Positions 7,433-14,705 of a stretch of DNA of 15,122 bases are shown one piece after another. The stretch covers positions 1 through 15,122 of the forward strand of contig JBHENW010000174.1 in assembly GCA_046261875.1 (NCBI GenBank), written 5' to 3'. This DNA is from JBHENW01 sp046261875 (GTDB taxonomy: Bacteria; Acidobacteriota; Thermoanaerobaculia; UBA5066; Gp7-AA6). The notes beneath the pieces are model-generated. The model worked only from the letters and a program-made list of their open reading frames with translations, did not search any database and had not been told where the DNA came from. Positions within the stretch are counted from its first letter, which is position 1; the number at the start of each line of letters is the position of its first letter. The position numbers and the translations under genes were made by a program.

Positions 7433-9408
7433 GCCCGGCGCGGGGCGGCGGGCGGCGGCGTCTCGAGCTCGCCGTCCTCGCTTTCGGCGCGGTCTTCCTC
7501 CTCGTCGTCCTGATTTCCTTCCGGCCGGGCCGGCGGCCCGGGGCCGCGGCGCCGCCCCCGGAAGCGGGGACCGAAGGACCCCCGGGCGCCGGCCAGGCAA
7601 CGACGGTCCTCTCCGGGGTGGACTTCACCGAGTCGGTCAAAGGCAAACCGCTGTTTCGCATCCGTTCGGAGAAGACGGTGGGCTTCGGCCCCGGCGCCGG
7701 TCTTCTCCCCAACTGGTACGCGCTGGAGAACGTCGAGCTGACGGTATACACGGAAGAGGGAACCCCCGTCGTCGTGCGAGGGAACCGCGCCGAGTACGAC
7801 GAACGGTCCAAGCGCGCGCGCCTCATCGGGAACGTCCGATGGACGGACGAGGAAGGCGCGCTCGGCGAGACGGAGCAGGTCGAGTTCCTGCCCGACACCC
7901 GGACTCTGGAGATCCCGACTCCCATCCACTTCGTGCGTGGAACCTTCGACCTGCGCGCCGCGAAGGGGACCTACGACGTGCGCAACAGGCTCATCCGGCT
8001 GCAGGGCCCCATTCGAGGAAGCGGGACGGGGGAGGGGAGCGGCGGCCTGTCGGAACTCGCCGCGGACAGTGCCATCTTCCGGCGAGCGGAAGGAGTCGTC
8101 GAGCTCGAAGGCAACGTCTCCGGCGCGTCGCAGGGAGGTGACCGCATCACCGCGAATCGGCTCGTGCTCAAGCTCGATGAAAGCGGAAAGCGGGTCGAAT
8201 GGGCGAGGGCGTTCGGGGCGGTCCGCGGAGCCCTCGGCGACGGCGCGACTCAGACGGCCCCCCGGAGCTACGGCGGCGACGAGGGGGCCCTCTTCTTCAC
8301 TCCGGAAGGCGCGACCCGCTCCCTGGGCCTGACCGGCAACCCCGCGTGGGTGGAGGAGCCGAAACGCCGCGTGACGGCCGGCGCGATCGACGTCGCCTTC
8401 GAGGATGGGAGGGCGGTGTCCGCGTCGGCCCGCGGGGCGGTGCGCATCCGATCGGAGGAGGCGAACGCCCGAGCCGATCGCGCCGAGACGGCGTTCGATT
8501 CGGCCGGAGAGGTGCAGAGCATGGATCTGTCCGGGAGGGTGGAAATGTCCGGGAAGGAGCGTTCCGGACGGGCGGAGCGCGTCGTCCAGGTCCCCGGCCG
8601 CGGAGTGTGGCTGCTCACGGGAGGCGCCGCCTCTTCGGCGTCGGTGGAGAGCGGCGGGTCGCGCGTCTCTGCAGCCCACATCGAGCTGACGGAGAAGCCG
8701 CGCGGCATCCGCGCCGAGGGAAACGCCCGCGCGGCCTTCCTCCCGGACGCCGGGAAACCCAAAGCGCCGACGCTCGTCGGCGATCCCGAGAAGCCGACGT
8801 ACGCGAAGGCCGACCGCATGGTCTTCGACGAGGAGGGAAACACGGCGGTTCTTTCGGGCCGGGCGACGCTCTGGCAGGAAGGGTCCTCGCTCTTCGCCGA
8901 CGACGTCACGTTGAACGAGTCGGAGCGAACGCTCGTCGCCGTCGGCAACGTTCGCGCGGTCCTGGAACGGCGGCCGCAGGACCGGCCGAAGGCGGAACCG
9001 GCGCGCTCGACCGTGACCGCCCGGCGGATGTTCTACCGTGAAAAGGAAGGGAGGGCCATCTTCGAAGACCGCGTGGTCGTTTCGCGCGGAGCATGGCGCG
9101 CGCAGGGTGAGCGGGCGACGGCGCACTTCGCGAAAGGGGAGGAGCAGAAGATCGAACGGGTCGAGCTGACCGGCTCGGTGGCGCTCCATGACGAGGCCGC
9201 CGGCCGCGACGCGACCGCGGAAAAGGCGACCGACTTCCCCGCGGAGGGCCGGACCGTTCTGGAGGGGAGTCCGGCGCGGGTCTCCGACCGCGAGGGCAAC
9301 CGCGTCGCGGGGGCGACCTTGACGATCCGGGACCGGGGGCGTAGCGTCGAGGTGACCGCGCCCGAAGGAGGCAAGACCGAGACCGTTCATCGAACCAAAC
9401 CTTCCTAA
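7429..9408 (+). CDS. LPS transport protein: LptC-like anchor fused to several LptA/OstA-like units
   Basis: 659-residue protein. Residues 1-10 are basic and residues 12-31 form one transmembrane segment, giving the N-in anchor typical of LptC. A Pro/Gly/Ala-rich linker follows, then an LptC-like domain (about 60-195: TTVLSGVDFTESVKGKPLF, WYALENVELTVYTEEG, RGNRAEYDERSKRARLIGNV). Several OstA/LptA-like beta-jellyroll stretches follow, recognised by repeats of the type 'A-D-x-x-x-x-D, then L-x-G-x-V/A, then A-x-x-x-x-L': about 208-270, 315-400, 455-515 and 525-635. LptC accepts LPS from LptB2FG, and LptA bridges the periplasm to LptD. The fold assignments are my inference from pattern and context; no separate lptA lies before lptB. 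It overlaps recJ by four bases (ATGA). No stop or shift breaks the frame. Confidence 0.8.
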   Translation: MSPARGGGRRRLELAVLAFGAVFLLVVLISFRPGRRPGAAAPPPEAGTEGPPGAGQATTVLSGVDFTESVKGKPLFRIRSEKTVGFGPGAGLLPNWYALENVELTVYTEEGTPVVVRGNRAEYDERSKRARLIGNVRWTDEEGALGETEQVEFLPDTRTLEIPTPIHFVRGTFDLRAAKGTYDVRNRLIRLQGPIRGSGTGEGSGGLSELAADSAIFRRAEGVVELEGNVSGASQGGDRITANRLVLKLDESGKRVEWARAFGAVRGALGDGATQTAPRSYGGDEGALFFTPEGATRSLGLTGNPAWVEEPKRRVTAGAIDVAFEDGRAVSASARGAVRIRSEEANARADRAETAFDSAGEVQSMDLSGRVEMSGKERSGRAERVVQVPGRGVWLLTGGAASSASVESGGSRVSAAHIELTEKPRGIRAEGNARAAFLPDAGKPKAPTLVGDPEKPTYAKADRMVFDEEGNTAVLSGRATLWQEGSSLFADDVTLNESERTLVAVGNVRAVLERRPQDRPKAEPARSTVTARRMFYREKEGRAIFEDRVVVSRGAWRAQGERATAHFAKGEEQKIERVELTGSVALHDEAAGRDATAEKATDFPAEGRTVLEGSPARVSDREGNRVAGATLTIRDRGRSVEVTAPEGGKTETVHRTKPS

Positions 9409-9466
9409 CCGGCGCCGCACGCTTTCGAAGGCAACGGATCGAGAACGGGAACGTCTCGGACGCACC

Positions 9467-10216
9467 GTGACCCTGCGCAACGCAACGGAGGCGCCCGCCC
9501 TGTCCGCCGAGGGACTCCTGAAGTCCTACGGCGGCCGGACGGTCGTCAAAGGGGTTTCCCTCGACATTGCCGGCGGCGAGATCGTCGGCCTGCTCGGCCC
9601 CAACGGCGCGGGGAAGACGACGACCTTCTCGATCCTCGTCGGCCTGGTGCCCCCGGATGAAGGCGTCGTCCGGCTCGGAGACCGGGACCTGACCGATCTT
9701 CCGATGTACCAACGCGCGCGGGCGGGGATTTCCTACCTGCCACAGGAGCCGTCCGTGTTCCGCAAGCTGAACGTGGAGCAGAATCTGCTCGCGATTCTCG
9801 AGACGCTCGACGCGGGTCCCGAGGAGCAGCGGCGGCGGCTCGAGGAGCTCATAGCCGACTTCGGTCTGGAAAGCGTGCGCAAGCACCGCGCGTACACGCT
9901 CTCGGGCGGGGAGCGGAGGCGCGTCGAGATCGCGCGCAGCCTCGTGCTCGACCCCTACTTCCTGCTGCTCGACGAGCCTTTCGCGGGAATCGACCCGATC
10001 GCCGTGCTGGACATCCAGGCCATCGCCCGCCGGCTGGCCTCTTCCGGCATCGGCGTCCTCATCACGGACCATAACGTCCGCGAGACTTTGAGCCTCGTGG
10101 ATCGCGCTTATATAATTAACGATGGCGTCATTTTGCGGGCGGGCACGCCGCTTGCTCTGTCGAGCGACGCCGTCGTAAAAAAGATCTATCTCGGGGAGGC
10201 TTTTCAGCTTCAGTGA
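9467..10216 (+). CDS. lptB: LPS export ABC transporter ATP-binding protein LptB
   Basis: Cytoplasmic ATPase that drives extraction of LPS from the inner membrane with LptF and LptG, which are not in this window. The 249-residue protein carries Walker A GPNGAGKT (44-51), Q-loop LPQE (91-94), signature LSGGERRRVEIAR (145-157), Walker B FLLLDEP (165-171) with the LptB-typical FAGIDPIAV, and the H-loop His202 in ITDHNVRETL. The start is GTG, 58 bases after the LptC/LptA-like gene, with only a weak GGA upstream. Family alignment (LLKSYGGRTVVKGVSLDI near the start) supports it. The 3' end has unusually AT-rich codons for Ala-Tyr-Ile-Ile-Asn (about 10107-10120) that coincide with a promoter-like sequence for rpoN. 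Confidence 0.97.
   Translation: MTLRNATEAPALSAEGLLKSYGGRTVVKGVSLDIAGGEIVGLLGPNGAGKTTTFSILVGLVPPDEGVVRLGDRDLTDLPMYQRARAGISYLPQEPSVFRKLNVEQNLLAILETLDAGPEEQRRRLEELIADFGLESVRKHRAYTLSGGERRRVEIARSLVLDPYFLLLDEPFAGIDPIAVLDIQAIARRLASSGIGVLITDHNVRETLSLVDRAYIINDGVILRAGTPLALSSDAVVKKIYLGEAFQLQ
10088..10116 (+). promoter_or_regulatory. Candidate sigma-70 promoter inside lptB, upstream of rpoN
   Basis: TTGAGC (10088-10093), a 17-base spacer, then a perfect TATAAT (10111-10116). In DNA this GC-rich the exact -10 and the ideal spacing stand out, and the codons carrying it (TAT ATA ATT) are unlike those around them. The predicted start near 10123 would leave a leader of roughly 155 bases before rpoN. Not tested. 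Confidence 0.6.
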
Positions 10217-10279
10217 ACCGGTATCGACGGCTCTCCAGCACGCCCCGGCCACCCGGCGCAGGTCGGTAGGCCCTCCGCC

Positions 10280-11743
10280 ATGGCGCTCGAACAGAAGCTC
10301 AACCTCAAGCTCTCCCAGCGGCTGGTCATGACGCCGTCGCTGCAGCAGGCGATCAAGCTGCTGCAGATGTCCAAGCTCGAGCTCGAGGAGGTCCTGACCC
10401 AGGAGATGGTCGAGAACCCGCTGCTCGAGGAGGAGCAGGAAGAGACCCCCGAAGCCGAGGGAGCCGAGGCTCCGGAGGAGGAGAAAAAGCCGGAGACCGC
10501 CGCCGCCCCCCCGACGCCCGCCGAAGCGGCCGCCGCGCCGGAGCGCGAACGGGACTCCTTCGACGAGATCGACTTCGACTCCTACTTTTCCGACTACATG
10601 GAATCCGCCTACAACCCGCGCCAGTACGAGGAGAGCGAGCAGGTGCCGCTCGAGAACACCCTCTCCCGCCCCCAGGGCCTCCAGGAATACCTGACCTGGC
10701 AGCTGTCGATGTCGGACGCGTCTTCCGCCGTCCGGGAGATCGCGACGTTTCTCATCGGGAACGTGGACGAGGACGGTTACCTGCGCGTCTCGCGGGACGA
10801 GATCCGCGCGGAATATCCGAATGCCGAGGACGTCGACGAGGCGATCCGGCTCGTGCGCTCCTTCGACCCTCCGGGGATCTGCGCCTTCGACCTGCCCGAC
10901 TGCCTCATGCTCCAGATCCGGGCGCTCGGCATCGAGAACCCGCTCATCGAGAAGATCATCACGGCCCACTGGGCGGAGTTCCTCAACCGGCAGTTCACGC
11001 AGCTCTCCAAGTCGCTCGGGGTCGCCATGTCGCAGCTCCAGGCCGTCGTGGAGATCGTCAAGAACCTCGAGCCGAAGCCGGGACGCAAGTACTCCAACGA
11101 GCGGACGATCTACGTCGAGCCGGACGTTGCGGTGCGGAAGATCGGGGACGAATACGTCATCCAGTTGAACGAGGACGGGCTGCCCAAGCTGCGCATCTCG
11201 GCCGCCTACCGCCGCATGCTCAGGGGAGGCAACGGGGCGATCGGAGAAGAGGCGGCGAGCTACCTGAAGGACAAGATGCGGTCCGCGGTCTGGCTGATCA
11301 AGAGTCTCGACCAGCGCCAGCGGACAATCTACAAGGTTGCGGACTCGATCGTCCGGCACCAGCGCGCCTTCCTCGACCACGGCATCGAGCACCTGCGCCC
11401 CCTCGTGCTGCGCGACGTCGCGAACGACATCGGAATGCACGAGTCGACGGTCTCCCGCGTCGTGTCGAACAAGTACATCCACACGCCCCGGGGTCTCTTC
11501 CCGATGAAGTACTTCTTCCACAGCGGCATCGACTCGACTTCCGGCGCCGACGTCTCTTCCCTCTCGATCAAGAACAAGATCGCGCGGATCATCGGGGACG
11601 AGGACACGCGGCGCCCCCACTCGGACGCCCGGATCATGCAGAAGCTCCGCGCCGAAGGAATCCAGATCGCGCGGAGGACGGTCGCCAAGTACCGCGAGGA
11701 GCTCCGGATCCCCTCCTCCTCGCAGCGTAAACAGAGCTTCTAG
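10280..11743 (+). CDS. rpoN: RNA polymerase sigma-54 factor
   Basis: Alternative sigma factor that directs RNA polymerase to -24/-12 promoters and needs AAA+ activators. Region I is the Gln/Leu-rich N-terminus (QKLNLKLSQRLVMTPSLQQ, then IKLLQMSKLELEEVL and ENPLLEEEQ). It is followed by an acidic, Pro/Ala-rich region II (about 50-110), the core-binding domain (from about 125), a helix-turn-helix (RDVANDIGMHESTVSRVVSN) and the RpoN box ARRTVAKYRE (464-473), only 14 residues before the end. The 487-residue length is normal. It stops with TAG. Because the protein ends just after the RpoN box, this TAG is clearly read as a stop in this organism. The ATG has no strong Shine-Dalgarno. The 63-base gap from lptB shows no terminator. 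Likely transcribed both from upstream and from the promoter inside lptB. Confidence 0.97.
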   Translation: MALEQKLNLKLSQRLVMTPSLQQAIKLLQMSKLELEEVLTQEMVENPLLEEEQEETPEAEGAEAPEEEKKPETAAAPPTPAEAAAAPERERDSFDEIDFDSYFSDYMESAYNPRQYEESEQVPLENTLSRPQGLQEYLTWQLSMSDASSAVREIATFLIGNVDEDGYLRVSRDEIRAEYPNAEDVDEAIRLVRSFDPPGICAFDLPDCLMLQIRALGIENPLIEKIITAHWAEFLNRQFTQLSKSLGVAMSQLQAVVEIVKNLEPKPGRKYSNERTIYVEPDVAVRKIGDEYVIQLNEDGLPKLRISAAYRRMLRGGNGAIGEEAASYLKDKMRSAVWLIKSLDQRQRTIYKVADSIVRHQRAFLDHGIEHLRPLVLRDVANDIGMHESTVSRVVSNKYIHTPRGLFPMKYFFHSGIDSTSGADVSSLSIKNKIARIIGDEDTRRPHSDARIMQKLRAEGIQIARRTVAKYREELRIPSSSQRKQSF

Positions 11744-11753
11744 AGGAGGCACG

Positions 11754-12305
11754 ATGGCCGTCGAATGCACCGGCCGGAACATCGACGTCAGCTCCTCCTT
11801 GAAAGCGTTCGTCGAGGAACGGACGAAGCGGCTCGAGCGCCGCCTGGGCGGACCGACCCGCGTCCGCGTCGTGCTCACCCACGAGAAGCACCGTTACGGC
11901 GCCGAGATCATCGCGACCCACCGACGGCGCCGCTGGACGGCCGTCGAAGAGACGCCGGACCTGCGGGCCGCTCTGGCCGCCGCTTTCGAGAAGATCGACA
12001 CCCAGGCGAAGAAGGATGCGGAGAAGCGCCGGGATCGCAAGCACCGGCCGGCCGTCGCCGGCCGGCGTGCCGCCGGAACGCCCCTCGAGGCGCTCCCGCC
12101 GGAGCCCCTCTCTGGAAGCGACGGCCACCGCATCGTGCGCACCGGGGCGCTTCCCGTCAAGCCGATGAGCGTTGAGGAAGCGGCGCTGCGCATCGAGAAC
12201 TCCCGGCAGGAGTTTCTCGTATTCCGCGACTCCTCCTCGGAGAAGGTCTCGGTCCTCTACCGCCGCCGCGATGGCGACTTCGGTTTGATCGTGCCGGAAT
12301 GGTGA
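11754..12305 (+). CDS. hpf: Ribosome hibernation promoting factor, long form
   Basis: Binds the 30S decoding region in slow growth and, in the long form, pairs ribosomes into inactive 100S dimers. The N-terminal S30AE domain (about 1-95) starts MAVECTGRNIDVSSSLKAFVEERT and continues with KRLERRL and RVRVVLTHEKHRYGAEI. A basic, Ala-rich linker (about 90-120) leads to the C-terminal dimerisation domain (about 125-183), recognised by VRTGALPVKPMSVEEAALRI, FLVFRDSS and VLYRRRDGDFGLIVPEW. At 183 residues it has both domains, unlike the short enterobacterial HPF. AGGAGG ends four bases before the ATG. Its position between rpoN and ptsN is the widespread arrangement. The 3' end overlaps ptsN by 7 bases. 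Confidence 0.95.
   Translation: MAVECTGRNIDVSSSLKAFVEERTKRLERRLGGPTRVRVVLTHEKHRYGAEIIATHRRRRWTAVEETPDLRAALAAAFEKIDTQAKKDAEKRRDRKHRPAVAGRRAAGTPLEALPPEPLSGSDGHRIVRTGALPVKPMSVEEAALRIENSRQEFLVFRDSSSEKVSVLYRRRDGDFGLIVPEW
12044..12065 (+). repeat. Perfect 9-bp GC hairpin in the hpf linker
   Basis: Arms CCGGCCGGC (12044-12052) and GCCGGCCGG (12057-12065) enclose the loop CGTC. It lies in the codons for the linker between the two HPF domains. No T tract follows, so it is not an intrinsic terminator. GC-rich stems can arise by chance here, so a function is uncertain. Confidence 0.4.
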
Positions 12306-12784
12306 GCCCCGCCGAAGCCGGGTTCCTCCAGTCGCTCGTCGAGTCGCGCCTGGTCTTTCCGGAGCTGCAGGCCCGGACCATGCAAGAGGCGCTCACCGAG
12401 ATCGCCCGGCGCCTCGCCGACGCCGGCGTCGTCGCCGACGCGGAGGACCTCGCCCGGCGGCTCCTGGAGCGCGAGCGCCTCGGCTCGACCGGCCTCGGGT
12501 CGGGCATCGCGATTCCCCACTGCAAGCTCCGCGAGCTCCAGGACGTCGTCCTGGCGGTCGCCATGTCCGGGCCGGGTGTGGACTTCCATTCCTCCGACGG
12601 AATTCCGGTGAGCCTGATCTTCCTCATCCTCTCTCCGGCGGACATGCCGGCGCTTCACCTCCAGGCGCTGGCCCGGATCTCCCGGGCGATCCGCCGTCCC
12701 GGCGTGGCTGACCGCCTGCGGGTGGCGCGTTCCGCCGAGGAGATCTCCGGCGCCCTGCAGCAGGCAGAGGGGACCGCCGCGTGA
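12299..12784 (+). CDS. ptsN: PTS EIIA-Ntr type regulatory protein
   Basis: Cytoplasmic EIIA domain of the nitrogen-type phosphotransferase system, which receives phosphate on a histidine from an HPr/NPr-type carrier and acts as a regulator rather than in sugar uptake. The 161 residues contain the family core ERLGSTGLGSGIAIPHCKL, with the phospho-acceptor His74, and a later VDFHSSDGIPVSLIFLILSP block. The ATG overlaps the end of hpf by 7 bases, and a GTG three bases on is an alternative. No Shine-Dalgarno is evident, so translation is probably coupled to hpf. Its TGA overlaps the GTG of hprK (GTGA), binding it tightly to the PTS kinase gene. Confidence 0.93.
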   Translation: MVSPAEAGFLQSLVESRLVFPELQARTMQEALTEIARRLADAGVVADAEDLARRLLERERLGSTGLGSGIAIPHCKLRELQDVVLAVAMSGPGVDFHSSDGIPVSLIFLILSPADMPALHLQALARISRAIRRPGVADRLRVARSAEEISGALQQAEGTAA

Positions 12785-13764
12785 GCACGACCGTTCAGCC
12801 GGGAGTCGAGGCCGGCCTGACGTCCCAGATCCTGCTGTCGCCGCTGCTCGAAGGGCTGCGGATGCGCGTCGTCGCGGGGGAGGAGGGCTTCGGCCGGGCC
12901 ATCTCCTGGGGTCGGATCCAGCGCCCGGGCCTCGCCCTGGCGGGGTTCCTTCCGTTCATCAAGCCGGGCCGCATCCAGATCGTCGGCGAGAGCGAGCTCC
13001 ACTATCTCGAGACGATGCCGAGCGAGGAGCGCCGGGAGCGGATCGCTTCGATCTGCGCCCTGCCGGTCGCCGCGTTCGTCGTCACGAAGGGGCAGCGCGT
13101 TCCCGACGACCTCGCGCGCGAGTGCGAAGGGCAGAACATCCCCCTGCTCGTCTCCGACCAGACCACGTCGGTCGTCATCCAGTCGATCACACGGGTTCTC
13201 GAGGACGAGCTCGCTCCCTCCACGAGCGTGCACGGGGTGTTGGTGGACGTCTACGGCATGGGAGTCCTTCTGCTCGGCGACTCCGGGATCGGCAAGAGCG
13301 AGTGCGCGCTCGACCTGATCCAGCGCGGGCACCGGCTCGTCGCCGACGACGTCGTCCAGATCCGGAAGTACCCCAACGGCGCCCTCGTCGGCCGCGCCTC
13401 GGACATGATCCGGTACCACATGGAGCTGCGCGGGATCGGGATCATCAACATCAAGCATCTCTTCGGCGTCTCCGCGGTCCGGTCCTCCAAGTCGATCGAG
13501 CTGGTCATCGAGCTCGAGCGGTGGGATCCTTCCAAGAAGTACGACCGCCTCGGGCTCGACGGGCAGACCTACGCGATCCTCGCCGCCGACCGCCCGTTCC
13601 TCAAGCTGCCCGTGGCCTCCGGGCGAAACATCGCCCTGCTCATCGAGATCGCCGCGCGCAACGAGCTGCTCAAGATGCAGGGCTACGACGCGGCGAAGGA
13701 GTTCGCCTTGAAGCTCGACGAGCAGATTGCGCGCAACTCGCTCGGCTCGAGCCGGTCCGAGTGA
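12781..13764 (+). CDS. hprK: HPr kinase/phosphorylase
   Basis: Bifunctional enzyme that phosphorylates, and dephosphorylates, a regulatory serine of HPr in response to metabolic state. The N-terminal domain (about 1-130) is followed by the catalytic core: VHG (His151), Walker A GDSGIGKS (166-173) with ECALDLIQRGHRLVADDVV, and the HprK signature MELRGIGIINIKHLFG (214-229). Length 327 matches the family (about 310-330). The start is a GTG sharing four bases with the ptsN stop. In Gram-negative bacteria hprK usually sits beside ptsN, rapZ and incomplete PTS genes, as here. Its HPr partner is not in the window and is expected beyond the right edge. An AGGAGG for rapZ begins in the stop codon. Confidence 0.96.
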   Translation: MSTTVQPGVEAGLTSQILLSPLLEGLRMRVVAGEEGFGRAISWGRIQRPGLALAGFLPFIKPGRIQIVGESELHYLETMPSEERRERIASICALPVAAFVVTKGQRVPDDLARECEGQNIPLLVSDQTTSVVIQSITRVLEDELAPSTSVHGVLVDVYGMGVLLLGDSGIGKSECALDLIQRGHRLVADDVVQIRKYPNGALVGRASDMIRYHMELRGIGIINIKHLFGVSAVRSSKSIELVIELERWDPSKKYDRLGLDGQTYAILAADRPFLKLPVASGRNIALLIEIAARNELLKMQGYDAAKEFALKLDEQIARNSLGSSRSE

Positions 13765-13769
13765 GGAGG
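13764..13769 (+). promoter_or_regulatory. Shine-Dalgarno deciding the rapZ start
   Basis: AGGAGG beginning on the last base of the hprK stop and 8 bases before GTG 13778. It favours that GTG over the more upstream TTG at 13727. A second possible pair is GGGGGAGA at 13783-13790 with GTG 13796. Confidence 0.6.
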
Positions 13770-13777
13770 CCGCGCCG

Positions 13778-14689
13778 GTGGCGGGGGAGACGGCCGTGGG
13801 CGCGCTGAACGCGGAGGACGGCCAGACTCGGCCGTCCTCCGCGCCGGAGTCCCTGGTCATCGTCACCGGCCTGTCCGGCTCGGGGAAGAGCTACGTGAAC
13901 AACGCCCTTCAGGACATGGGCTACTTCTGCGTGGACAACCTCCCCCTCGAGCTCGTCGAGCCGCTCCTCGCCCGGGTCCGGCACCCGCGCGTCGGCATCA
14001 TCCTGGACGTCCGCAACCCGGATTTCGGGGTGCGGTTTCCGGAGATCCTGGGCCGGTTGCGCGACCAGGCGCCCTCCATGCGCCTGCTCTTCCTCGACGC
14101 GACCGAAGACGTGCTGATCCGGCGCTTCTCCGAAACACGGCGGCCCCACCCACTCGCGGGGAACCGTCCGCTCCTCGAAGCGCTGCGTCGCGAGCGCGAG
14201 ATGCTGGGGAACGTCCGCGCCGTGGCGGACGTCGTCGTGGACACCTCGGGAATGACCGTCCACGAGCTGCGCTCTTTCATCCAGAAGACCTTCGTCGGCG
14301 ACGCCTCCCGGGCCGGGATGCTCATCTCGGCGACTTCCTTCGGCTTCAAGTTCGGGGTGCCGCACGACGTGGACCTGCTCTTCGACGTCCGTTTCCTCGC
14401 CAACCCCCATTTCGTCCCGGAGCTCAAATCCAAGATGGGGAACGACCCGGCCGTCGCCGCCTACATCGAGAAGGATCCAGAGACCGCCCGCTTCTTCTCG
14501 AAAATGATCCAGTTCCTCGACTACGTGATCCCGCTCTACGAGCGGGAGCACAAGAGCTACCTTTCCATCGGGATCGGCTGCACGGGCGGCAAGCACCGCT
14601 CGGTCTACGTCGCCGAGCAGCTCGTGTCGGTCCTCGCCGAGCGCGGCATCCCCGTCCGGATCTCTCACCGGGACGCCACCCGCGAGTGA
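13778..14689 (+). CDS. rapZ: RNase adapter / nucleotide-binding protein RapZ (YvcJ family)
   Basis: In E. coli RapZ is an RNA-binding adapter that guides RNase E to the GlmZ small RNA and so controls glucosamine-6-phosphate synthesis; in other phyla its role is less clear. The 303-residue protein has Walker A GLSGSGKS (31-38), the family motif VDNLP, RFSETRRPHPL, SFGFKFGVPHDVD with FDVRFLANPHF, and GIGCTGGKHRSV (265-276), whose Cys and His match conserved residues of the C-terminal domain. It has about 25 extra residues before the conserved core, which normally begins almost at the start codon. This leader contains a perfect 14-bp inverted repeat. GTG 13778 is chosen for its Shine-Dalgarno; GTG 13796 is an alternative. 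No start codon lies between the hairpin and the core. Confidence 0.93.
   Translation: MAGETAVGALNAEDGQTRPSSAPESLVIVTGLSGSGKSYVNNALQDMGYFCVDNLPLELVEPLLARVRHPRVGIILDVRNPDFGVRFPEILGRLRDQAPSMRLLFLDATEDVLIRRFSETRRPHPLAGNRPLLEALRREREMLGNVRAVADVVVDTSGMTVHELRSFIQKTFVGDASRAGMLISATSFGFKFGVPHDVDLLFDVRFLANPHFVPELKSKMGNDPAVAAYIEKDPETARFFSKMIQFLDYVIPLYEREHKSYLSIGIGCTGGKHRSVYVAEQLVSVLAERGIPVRISHRDATRE
13810..13843 (+). repeat. Perfect 14-bp inverted repeat at the 5' end of rapZ
   Basis: Arms CGCGGAGGACGGCC (13810-13823) and GGCCGTCCTCCGCG (13830-13843) with loop AGACTC. Twelve of the 14 pairs are G-C, so it should form a very stable RNA hairpin 45 bases after the hprK stop and 14-32 bases after the candidate rapZ start codons. 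No T run follows, so it is not a canonical terminator. It could act in mRNA processing, attenuation, translational control or protein binding. Confidence 0.75.
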
Positions 14690-14705
14690 GACCGTCGCCG
14701 GAACG

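Noticed and set aside
8906..11878. A 990-codon open frame on the minus strand across lptB and rpoN
   Set aside because: It is a shadow of strongly GC-biased codons of the plus-strand genes. lptB and rpoN have full family motifs, and the minus-strand translation shows none.
13727..13777. Upstream TTG start for rapZ overlapping hprK by 38 bases
   Set aside because: No good Shine-Dalgarno precedes it, whereas AGGAGG is placed ideally for GTG 13778.
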